A stretch of 59,380 nucleotides of DNA from Spirogloea muscicola. Taxonomy: Eukaryota; Streptophyta; Zygnematophyceae; Spirogloeales; Spirogloeaceae. The stretch is taken from positions 195,766 through 255,145 of the forward strand of contig WELB01000188.1 of the NCBI GenBank assembly GCA_009602725.1. The letters are read 5' to 3'. Within the stretch, counting starts at the first letter, position 1. Each line of letters starts with the position of its first letter. The translations under genes and the position numbers were made by a program. Shown here in pieces: positions 44,201 through 54,900 of this stretch. A model generated the notes under the pieces. The model was not told where the DNA came from and did not search any database. It saw only the letters and a program-made list of their open reading frames with translations.

Positions 44201-47200
44201 ACAAGTCTTACTAACAAGGTGCGATGTTGCTGGCACTGTCAATCAGCCGGCAGCTGGGAGATTGTTCCGCTCGGAAGGTCCAAGTCCCAGGTCACTCAGT
44301 ATATGGAGCTCACGAGCACCGGATGGAGCAAGTGGAAGCCAACCGAGTTTGGCAGATTCCATGTCACAATACCCTACTTTCTCCTCTCTCGCATTGCAGG
44401 TGCCTAAGTCTGTTGAATATTAGTTATCAGGTCTACTGTATCACTGTCACAAATTATCGAATTTGAGCACTTGCGTATCAAGTTCATTGGCGTGCCTTCT
44501 ACTGAAGTCTGCTTAATTGAGCAACCCCACTTGTACACTGCATTGTCTTCGTTATCAATGTCTGTATCTTGTAGACAAGGTTTACGTTATGACTTGAGTC
44601 ACATTTGGTTGACCAGGATTGAGGGAGTTTTTCGCGGCCAGACCAGATTTGGCAAGCGGAAGCATCTCTATCCGCCACTCTGAGATTGCCCCGTCCTTGG
44701 GAGAGGGGGACAGCAGGCTCTTCGACCTGACCAGCGTGGGAGAGCCAAGCGGCGATGAGGCCGAAGACGACGAAGAGGAGGATGAGGAGTACTATGATGC
44801 TGCTCCGAGCATCGGTGACATGGTCAGCATCTGTATATTGGCCCGAGAGGACATCTTGTTGGCCGCCCTGTCCCGGCCAGAGCTGGCTTCTAGCTTGGAT
44901 GCTGGTTCAGTCACAAATACAAAGCAGTGCTTTGCATAAACAGGCGGCAGTTCCTGTTGGAGATGTTAGTAGTCTCCCTAACATACTCTCGCGTGACGTC
45001 TTACCCCAGCAATTGGTCAGTCCACCATCAAGACTTCTCAGAAAGAAGTCGAGCATCGCCAAGCCCACAAGAGGTGCGGCTGATTGTTCTTTCACTTGCC
45101 ATTTGTCCGAGCAACTTATGGATGTTTACAGCATCCAAGCGGGGGACCGAGCATGAGTAAAATTGAAAATAGTGGAACTCTGCTCCTCCTCCTCCTTTGT
45201 CCTGCAGCTCCTCCTTTGGCATCAGACTTGCAGGAGGATGCTCAACCTGTAGTAGTTGACGAGAGAAACTTCCAGGGGAATATGGCACGGGAGGGCTGGA
45301 GTCAGCCAGAGATTCCCAAGCTGATCCAACAGAGTTCGCGGAGCAAATCCACCACGGTGGGGGCAATTTGCTCGATGGAGCAGTCAACCTTAAACTATGA
45401 CTGGTCTTCTGGTGTAGCATCCAGCAAAGTCTGACAATTGTCCATCCTTCTGCTATTCAGAACAAGGCTTATGCTGCTGTCACAGTGAACATATATATAC
45501 CCTCGTATGAGTTATAAGGTGAAATCACTGCCTGGCGTACAGGTTGATGTTGGAGAGCCTCTGCTGAAGTTGCTGGCTGTGGATTGCTACAAGCATGAGG
45601 GCAAGCTTGATGCATTTGCCACAACACCGGGCTGCATTGTGCAGGTAAGCTTCTGCGTATGACACTTTGGCAAGCTTGCGAATGGTTATGCTGATACACA
45701 TAGTCAACAATGTGTTGTATGAGTTGTGCTTTCTGGCATCATGCTACCATGTATATCGTCGAACTACACTGCGGTCAAGCTCACACCCAGTTCGCTTGAA
45801 AGTCACAAATCCAGACCTCTTGTGGTTTGTTACAGTCACCTGAAGGAAAGCGACTTCCATTCATCCTAGTTGTGAATCTCCAGGTAGTTGCCGTAAGCAC
45901 AGCTATGCAAGGTGGATCGTGTCAAAGGTTAAAGCGTGACTATGGTCCATTGAGAAATATCTAGTACAACTTGATCACTCGTGACGATGCTTAATTCTAG
46001 GGTAATAAGGTTAGGCCGTGGCGGTTAGTCTGTGACTTTGCTTAACAGTTGCTTACAAGTCAAGCCCTTCTGTCATTCCTCTCTCTTCACCTGGCAAATC
46101 CACAGATACCAGGCAAGCCTAGGAATTATAGTGTTGTAGCCTACCTTGTGGCGCCCAAGCCCATCAGGCCTGGCTCATTGCTGGACAAGTTTGTGAACGG
46201 AAGCGACAGCTTCCGCGACGCCTCCTTCAAGCTTCTTCCTGCAGTAGTCAAGGTGACCGAATGGCACTTGCCCTGCTTTTCCACCTTACTGTGGCTTATG
46301 TTATGCTTGTCAGATGTGCACAAGGTCCGCTTTCCGTCTGCTCCTTGGTGCCCCTAATGTGTCCAAGTTTGCTAGACATGCTCATCAGTCATGCCCTATG
46401 CTGGCTTTAGCCTCAGAATGAAGTTCTGGAGGCATACTGCTCGCAATCATTTTCCAGCCATCTCACTATAGCAGGTGCCCTTCATTTTGGCAGTAAGAGT
46501 ATCTAAAATTGAGTATCACCGGCCCTGAATCTTCCGAACGTTGCGCACCTGAGCCCAGGGCTATTGGATTGTGAAGAGGGCTGTGGGAAAAACTGTGGTG
46601 ACAGTTGCCCAGAGCCTGAGCTGCAATTACATTCGGGGTCCCAATTTCTTGGAGGTATGCTCTGGGAAATTTTATCCCCCATGCTCTCCAACGTGCAGGT
46701 CTGGAGGAAGCTTCCAAGTATCAGCTTCCAAGTAGCAGTGTCCTGGGTCAATTGTAATTAGAGAAGATAAATTGTACCTGGATCGTGTAGCAGGTTCACA
46801 GGAACCAGAGATGAGGAAGGCTTGCAGCCATTGCACAGGTGCTACGACAATGCTGAACGTGCTATCTGTGTGTTTGCAGATTGACATTGATATTGGTTCG
46901 TCATCAGTTGCACGGGGCATGATGAGCCTTGTCCTCAAATTCATTGCGTCCCTTGTGATAGATCTGGCCATATTCATTGAGGTACCAGCGCTCCTGACAT
47001 TGCGCTGCTTGCTTGCGTAGCATACCTTCCAATCATGTGACATCCGCTGAAGACTCAAGTTGTGACCCGACCGACTCAAGCACTACTTAAGTAGGAGCAA
47101 TTAAATAAATACTCAGCACCATTTTCCAAGGTGCCCATGGTCTCTGTTGCTGAGGCCTTTCTTGTGTGAAATATTGACAGCCGCCGCCGGAGGAATGGGT

Positions 47201-47279
47201 CCGTGCTGACAACTACCTGCTGGGTGCAATGCGGGTGAATCACCTCAAGCCCGACAATGCAGTATTGGTAGGCAGGTAG
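41264..47279 (+). CDS. EDR2-like PH-START-EDR2_C protein
   Basis: This resembles plant ENHANCED DISEASE RESISTANCE 2, a phosphoinositide-binding negative regulator of cell death. Twenty-two exons join in frame to 759 residues: 41264-41401, 41497-41568, 41732-41785, 41938-42003, 42177-42238, 42556-42698, 42849-42989, 43161-43195, 43337-43437, 43603-43698, 43810-43874, 44011-44082, 44247-44399, 44617-44832, 44951-45073, 45208-45356, 45543-45644, 45836-45883, 46106-46252, 46559-46654, 46880-46981 and 47181-47279. In order these encode a PH domain (EGWIYIVGTNVLGLQYCKPR, SQWLSAFEHA), START (YQWDQISGDVRCIEHVDGH, SPRDMVTARYWRRD), an acidic linker and EDR2_C (GYWIVKRAVGKTVV, CNYIRGPNFLE, IDIDIGSSSVA). 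The joins at 44832 and 45356 are the least certain. It probably acts at membranes in lipid transfer or signalling. Confidence 0.9.
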
Positions 47280-48168
47280 GCAATCTTCAGCACTTCATAA
47301 GAGGATGCTTAGAAGCTGTGGGGTTGCAGCGCATATAGGTGCGGCTCTCCCACTACTCTCGCTGCAGCAGACAGTAATCAGGAGCTTTTTGGGCTGCCCA
47401 TCTTGTGCCCACATGCCAAGGCGCCTTTCAAATTGTTGAACATTCTGGCATGTCAGAGTCACGCTGTACTTGAGAGTTGCCTCATTAGGCCGCTGCTTCA
47501 TTAGGCAGCTGTGATGCCCACATATGCTGTCATTTCCGTCTGCAAATGCCAACACCGCCCTACTAGTCACTAGTCTGAAACTAGAATTCATTAGGAGATC
47601 GGACGACTTGTGAGAGCTGGATGCAAGTGCAGAAATAGCGAATGTCAGTGTCACACACTAGTGCCATGGAACACACAGGAATGCAAGGACAGGAAACTGT
47701 TACTAAGTGTAGGAATGATGGACGTAACTGTTTGCTTACAGTCAATGCATGGACAGAATGTAGCCACATAAGTAAACAAGTCCAACACCATGGCTATCGA
47801 ATCAGGCAGCTGGCAGCTGGCAGGTCAGCTGCAAACTTAATTAAGAATATATTGGGTGTGTACTCCAGCAGATAATTGTGACCCCTCTATAAAGAGCATG
47901 CTAATTGACGTGGCTCTAGATTGAATTGCGGTTGGCTTGGTAATTCACCAGATGTGACTAGAGCGGCTGCCTAGCAGATTAACTCAATGAAATGAGTGCT
48001 ACATTGGTGATTGTATGTGCATGCTCTGCAGCTAGCAAATGAATAGATCATGCGCGCGGCAGCCCAGAATCTTTACAGGGTGATGGAGCTACTGAGCAAT
48101 GGTAAATAACGCAGAAAGGTTGTCTGTGGCTGTGCGTCAAGCTGGGTTCCTCAGTACAACCTTCGCAC
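47280..48168. other. Convergent intergenic region EDR2-like / ICL
   Basis: About 890 bases lie between two stop codons. No gene, RNA or repeat was recognised. Confidence 0.6.
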
Positions 48169-51100
48169 TCAGAGCTTGGCATAGACACCATCCCCTTCCA
48201 TGGAGCTGGCTGCTGCAGGCGCCCAGGTGCTCTTGAACTGGTCCTCTGTCACACCTGCTCGCATGGGTGCACAAGAGCAAAGCATCAGCTGCTCCGACCC
48301 CTTGCAGTCACTGCTCCTAGTGCTGACGAGCCGGCATGAATGCCCAAAGTCGTCAAGAAGCCTCGTTCAAGGAGCGGCTTGTCGAGCAGCACAGTGCATG
48401 TTGCAGCCTTTGGGATGCAAGTTGTCAGGATCAGATAGCCATCTTGTCAATCTTGCAGTACTGACCCTTGCCCATGGCGGCAGTGGACGAAATGCCGCCC
48501 GTCACCGTCTTCATCAGCGAGTCATAATAATTGGCGCCAGACCATGTCTGGTGCGCCAGCGTCTCGACGGCGCCAGTACGCTCTGGTCGCTGGATGTCCT
48601 GCACAGCCCAAAGCACAAAGACACCATGTCAGCCACAAGTACGAGAGCATCTGGAACGAGCTGGGCTGCGCTTGAAATGGCAATGGTAGTGCGTCTGACT
48701 CCAGATCCCAGGCCAAGCGAGGCATCCAAAGCTCTTAAATTGTGAAAGGGCTGCTGGCTAGAGTGGCTCACCTGGACATAGGCGAGCATGCCGCGCTGCA
48801 CGTAGTCGCGGGCAAACATGTCGGTGATGAGCGCATCGGCGTGGAAGCCGGCCAGCGTGATGAACTGCCAGACGTAGCCCATCTTGGCCAGCGCTGGGAT
48901 GTAGTCCGCCATCTGCGGGCAGGGCCGGCCAGAGCGCACCGGTGACAGTCAGCCAAGCAGTAACCGAGCCCCCACCAAAGCTAAGGGCAACAGCCGCAGC
49001 CGATGCACACTGCTTGATGCGAAGCAATCGCAGGCCAGGGGGCCAGATCTCGTGGGAGCGGCGCAGGATTATGGGGTGATCTTTCTTTCTGGAATGACAA
49101 GTCATTTACATAAGAGCTATTATGCAAACGAGCTAACATAAGAGTACATACGAGAAGTGACCAGAATGTTAAGGGGCGGACCTGCTGGTCAGTCATGCCC
49201 GACGCGTCCCAGTTGAAGGAGGGCGAGTTGTTGTAGGCCAGCATGGCCCAGGGGCAGCGTGCGCGCACGCCCTCGGCAAAGTCGCGCGCCTCGTGCACGT
49301 CGGGCTTGGCCGTCTCCATCCAGATGAGGTCGGCGTGCGGCGCGAAGGCGGCGGCGCGCGCGATGGCCGCCTTGACGCCGCCCTGGAAGCGGTAGTAGCC
49401 CTCGCGGGTGCGCGCTGCGTCCCAGTCCCAGAACACGGCGGGCGCGCCCAGCTTGGACGCCAGCGCGCGCGCCTCGTGGTGCGCCTTGCCCTCTGACTGC
49501 GCGAACCACTCGTCCAGGCGGCGCGCCTTCTCGCCCTCGGGGATGCCCAGCTTGCGAATGGCGTCCGCCACCGCGTCGGCGTACAGCCGCAGGTCCGCCG
49601 ACGCCAGCCACTTGTCCTCCAGCGCTGCCGCAGCGCAGCAGCAAAGGGCAGAGATAGGTCAGGCGAGAGCCCATCTTCTGGACCAACGACACAAGAACGT
49701 CTACGCCGACAAGCACCGGAGCCAGCAGTCATGGCCGCCAGCAACTTGCAACTGGGCGCAGCACCTTGGAGCTCGGGCCCGGTCTTGCCGGCGGCCTGCG
49801 CGTCGTTGAGGACCTCCACCAGGCTCTGCGCCAGGTGGGGGTTGGTGTTGCCCAGGATGAAAGAGTGGTCGCGGGGGTCGATGTTGGTCATGATCAGCGT
49901 CGCCGCCTCCGAGTCCGTCCGCGCAATCAGCACTTGCTCCACGCCCATGATGTCAAACTGCGCGCCGGGCGCACCCACGTCAGAGTCAGCTCCACAACGG
50001 CGAAGCCAACTCAAAGATCAAGGCCAAGATCGAGTCAAGGCCGTCTGCATGCATGTCCCTAGAGGGTTAACAGCAGATCAGAGTCCGGTGGATCCCAGTG
50101 GCGGGCGTCAGGACCAGGCACCGGTTGACAGTTGATCAGAGTCTGGCGGATCCCAGTGGCGGGCGTCAGGACCAGGCACCGGCTGACCGATTCATCTGCA
50201 GGCCCTCCGACAGCCGTCTCCGCGAGCGGCCGGCGCTCACCTGCAGGCGGGCAGCCACCAGGCGGTTGACGTGCTCCGACGTGGCAACCAGGACCTTGCC
50301 GGCCATATGCCCGCACTTCTTGGTGACCGACGCCTGGTCCTCCATGTGGATGCCCGCCGCGCCCCGCTCCACAAACATTTTCACGAGCTTCACCGTCGCG
50401 CTGATGCCGCCGAAGCCCGTGTCGCCGTCGGCAATGAGCGGCGCCAGGTAGTCAATGTACGGCGTCTTGGCCCGCTGCTCCCGGGTCATGCTGCAGACAA
50501 CACGCCCAGCAGCGGCGTCAGATGACGTCTGGATCTGCAACTCAATTGACGGACTGGACACTGCCGCCGCTGCCTCAATCATCCGTGACCGTGCCAAACG
50601 TGACGGTGGAGACAACTGTGCTCATCAATACAATCTTGACATTGACGCGACTGAGATGATCGTGATGTATGGTGTTGATGATGTGATGTTCTCCATGGCT
50701 CTGAATGATATAAATGAGCAGCTGCAAGTTGACAGTAGTTGTGATCGAAGTGACGACCGAAACAATCAAGATTATCATATTGTTGGTCCCAATTTCCCGT
50801 ACGCCAGGCCCAGATCCCAGCCAAGCGGGGCGGTCAGTGGGCCGGCGCACGAACCTCATGCGGGCCTCCTTCTGCTTGCGGTCGTGGAAGAGCTGCGCCA
50901 GGAACAGGTGCTCGACCTTGTTGGGCACGGTGTCCATGGGGTAGTCGGCGAGGTCGGGGCCCGGCTCGTTGGACGACGACGCCGTGGAGGCGCACTGCCA
51001 CCCAGAGACGTAGATCGTGTCCAGGTACTTGGCCATCTGCGCCACCTGGACGGGGTCCAGCGACCCGAAGGTGCGCGAGGCGGTGCCGCCGGCCTGGTGC

Positions 51101-51288
51101 GACTTGAGGATGCGCCACAGCTTCTTGGCCTGGTCGCTCGACGCGTAGTGCACGGGCATGGTGCCGCGCAACTTCACGACGTCGCGTGCCGAGTAGGGCC
51201 GCTTCGTGTGCTGAAACCGCTCCTGCCGCCACCAGGCCTCCACGGCCGCCACCTCGGCGTTGAACAGCCGGTCCTCCTCCTCCACAAA
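48169..51288 (-). CDS. ICL: Isocitrate lyase (glyoxylate cycle), first exon missing
   Basis: Isocitrate lyase cleaves isocitrate to succinate and glyoxylate, allowing growth on acetate or stored fat. Seven exons join to 559 residues: 51288-50855, 50490-50241, 49957-49765, 49624-49182, 48912-48772, 48598-48466 and 48254-48169. Visible blocks are [48 protein letters not shown], the catalytic signature [47 protein letters not shown] and [14 protein letters not shown]. The last exon ends VYAKL, and AKL is a recognised peroxisomal targeting tripeptide. The first listed exon starts at [12 protein letters not shown] after a GCACAG acceptor, so only a short start exon upstream (51289-51941) is missing. 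It was not identified. One intron (50056-50192) holds a 58-base tandem duplication. Confidence 0.95.
50076..50191 (+). repeat. 58-base tandem duplication in an ICL intron
   Basis: Two units start GATCAGAGTC at 50076 and 50134 and share GGATCCCAGTGGCGGGCGTC and AGGACCAGGCACCGG. They differ at a few bases. They lie in the intron between ICL exons 2 and 3. Confidence 0.95.
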
Positions 51289-51941
51289 CTGTGCACGCGA
51301 GACCATCCGATGCACGTGCACGCCGATCAGGGCCGACGGACTCCACGATCAGCAACTAGCTGCACACCAGATCCCTTTTCCCTCCCCCCTTACAATGGCG
51401 GAGAAGGACTTGCACGGACATGCATGCATGCAATCAGCAGCGGATCTGCCGAATCTCGTAAAGCTTCCATGATATGGCGGGCGATGGCGGCTGCCTCATC
51501 TGCTTCGCGGATGCTGCAAACTCTCGCTGTAGGTGGTGGAGGCTGGCAGACTCACTCTCTGGACCTGAGGCGGGCTGGCGCCGGCGAGCGCGCCGTGCTG
51601 GAAGGTCCCTGCAGAGTAGCCGCGGCCACCAACTCAGCGGGCAAGCTATTATGCAAGTGAATTTCTTAATCGCAGGCGCACATCGAGGGATGCCTATGAT
51701 AGCACATCTACATCAATGGCGCGGACAATTGGTGCTCCTTGATGCGACTGTGCTCAAAGACCAGACAACCGCCGTCCCGGTTGCGGCGGCAAGCCTGCCG
51801 GCAAGTCAGGCGAGGCCACGCAGCCTGACGGCGGCTGGGCTGGTGGAGCTTGCCTGCCATGGTGACGGAGACCAACGGAATTCCCTGCCGCGCGCCGGGT
51901 GACACAGAAAGCAGCGCCGAAGCTAGCAGCANGACCAGCCG
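51289..51941. promoter_or_regulatory. Divergent promoter interval ICL / AGO
   Basis: About 650 bases separate the first recognised ICL exon from the Argonaute ATG on the other strand. The interval must hold the ICL start exon and both promoters. No TATA box or other factor site was recognised. An ambiguous base is at 51931, just before the AGO start. Confidence 0.4.
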
Positions 51942-54900
51942 ATGGCCGTGGAGCTACCGCCGCCTCCTGCCGGCGCCGCCGCCGGCCCGTCCCAGCCCCC
52001 CCCGCCGCTGCCGGCGCTGCCGCCGACGTCAAGCCGGTCGATCACATTCCCGGCGCGGCCGGACTACGGCACAGCCGGCAGGCCCATGCGCGTCCGCGCC
52101 AACCACTTCCTGGCCGAGCTTCCCACCCGGGAGATCGTGCTCTACCATGTGAGGCTGCTCGGCCGCCATCTCCCAACCTGGCCCCCATGCGGCGGCGCCG
52201 CGGTCCAGTCCAAGGAATGGTCCACCGCCACTACGCTACCACTGACGGCCACCACCGCGCCGCATGTGCGCAGGTCGGCATCTCGCCGGAAGTGACGTCG
52301 CGGGGCGTCAACCGCGCCGTCATCAACCAGATGGTGCAGATGTACCGGCGCTCCCACCTCGGCGACCGCCTGCCTGTCTACGATGGCCGCGCCAGCCTCT
52401 ACACCGCCGGCCTCCTGCCACACGACGAGATCACGCTGAATGTTGAGCTCGAAGACGAGGAGCCTCGTCCCCCTGGCAGCCGTCCGTCGCGGTAAGCCTT
52501 CTTCCATGTCTGCTCCTCCGCCATTTGCAAGCGGCTGATTGTATATCGGTGACAAGCTCTGCAGTTCACAAGCCTTGCCTGAAGCCCCTCAGCACACGCG
52601 ATTCAGTAATGGCTTGACGTGGCTGCTTGCTGCTTGCATCATGCACACAGGCGCGACCGGAATTTCCGCATCACGCTCCGGCTGGGTGCACGGGCGAACC
52701 TGCACCACCTGGAACAGTTCCTGGCCGGTCGCCAGCGAGACGTTAATTACGAAGCCCTGCAAGCACTGGACATTGTGCTCAGGGAGCTTCCCACCACCAA
52801 GTTGGTCGATGTCTGGCCCTGACTCTTGATCTTGTGTTGTCAGAGATTCCTTGTTAATGCTAGCTGTCCTTCACTGTGCTTAACATGCACGTGTGTGGTG
52901 ACTGTACTAGTTGGGTGGCCCGCTCATTTGTCAGCAGTGCTTATGCGTGGTAGGCAGCGGTCCTCATTTTGTGCTTGATGGCACCTTATTAAATGCTGTT
53001 CCATCGTTGCGGCCCCCTGCCTGCTACCACAGATTTGCGCCAGTGGGGCGGTCATTCTACTCGCCAGAGCTGGGCAAACCAGTGTCTCTGGAGGGTGGCC
53101 TGTGCGCCTGGCGCGGCTTCTACCAGAGCTTGCGCCCAACACAGCAGGGCCTCTCCTTGAACATTGGTGAGCGGCTGCTGCCATTGCGGGGGACGCACGT
53201 GGTGCTGCATCCTGCTATAGTGGACCAGGTAGTGCAGCCAAAGGTTGGTGCTTAGCAGCATTCATGCCCTTGCGATGCTCAGATATGTCGTCTACAGCGT
53301 TCCTGGAGCCGATCAAGGTGACAGACTTCCTGATGCAGCTATTGGACCGGCGAGACTTTCGCCAGCCCCTCACAGATTACGAGCGCGTCAAGGTAGCTGC
53401 ATGGCCACGCCCATGCCACTCAGGTCCTTGCTGCAAGCTCAAGCATTTGCATGGACTAATGACCAGATAAATCCCCTTCCCGTGAGTGTTCCAGGATAGA
53501 CAGCCTTCTATTATCCCTCCTTGACCATCTGGTACATAGGTGATTCTGTTCTCCGTTCTCGTTGTTGCTCGTCGTGACGACCGCAGAAGGGGGCTGGTCC
53601 ACTTGCAGGTGAGAAGGGTTCTGAAGGGCGTGCGTGTAGAGGTGACGCACCGCGGGGACATGCGCCGTAAGCACCGCATTGCCGGCCTGACAACGCAGAA
53701 GACAAGTGAGCTCACCTTTTCCCTCGGCGACGATGGCCACACAATGTCCGTGGCGGACTACTTCCGAAACACGTACAATTACCAAATACAATTTCTCACT
53801 CTGCCCTGCCTCCAAGTGGGCAGTGAGAAGAGGCCTAACTATCTACCCATGGAGGTGCGCACCTTCCTCTCTATGTTGTCACAGTCAGTTGCGTAATCAA
53901 CAGCCTGGTGATTGCCTGCTGCAGCTTTGGAGCCTCAGCATAATCTGTACACGTAATCATTGCACGCAGGTCTGCAAGATCGTCCAGGGACAGCGGTATC
54001 CGAAAAAGTTGAATGAACGCCAAGTCACCAACCTCCTTCGCGTGACCTGCCAGCGGCCTACCGATCGTGAGCGGGACATCAAAGAGGTTGTTGTCCAGCT
54101 CAGCTTCCCACCACCCCATGCTGTCCGTGGTCAACCATTGCAAACAAGCCGACAGCTAAGCATGGTGGGTTGCTTGTGCTGGGACAGACAGTCAGGGCCA
54201 ACAACTACAGCCAAGACCCGTACGTACGGGAGTTTGGGCTGGAAGTGAGGCCAGAGATGGCGCAGATTGATGCGCGAGTTCTGGAGCCCCCAAGGGTATG
54301 TCCAGGAATGCGAAGCTTGCCTGTCTTAGGAGATCAGGGGTAAAGCACCCCAAATGCATACTGTAGACGTCATGCTATGTCATGCTTTGAAATGAAGATC
54401 CAGGAAGTGACCTCACAAGTCTTTGATGTTTCTTTGGTCGTCGGCTTGTTGGTCTGCAGTTGAGGTACCACTCAACAAGCCGGGAGAGCGAGGTTATGCC
54501 CAACGTTGGCCAGTGGAATCTGCTAAACAGGGCAAGCTCCACATCCACGATCTGTCTTGCTGAAGGGGTTCAGGTTCCTACGGCTTACTGCATTCTGATG
54601 TCTGCTGGTGGCAGGCTGCACATTGCAAAGGTGCTGTCCATGACCCAAGTACTTGGGAGAAGTTGCACACTTGAGGTGCTGCCCGTGACCGAATTGCACC
54701 ACCTTCATTGCTGCAGAAAATGGTGAATCCTGGCAAGCTGGAGAGGTGGGCGTGCATCAACTTCACCCGCCTGCCCTCCAACCTGGCAACAGCTTTTGCA
54801 AGGGAGCTGGCCAGCATGTGCAAGATCCATGGCTGTGTAAGTGTGTAGGACATTCAGATGTGGCATGCCTGCGGCGCATGTTTGGGTCTTGGCTGAGGGG

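Noticed and set aside
49193-50014. 273-codon frame across ICL exons
   Set aside because: It crosses a real intron of ICL and shifts out of the conserved frame after the first 60 residues.
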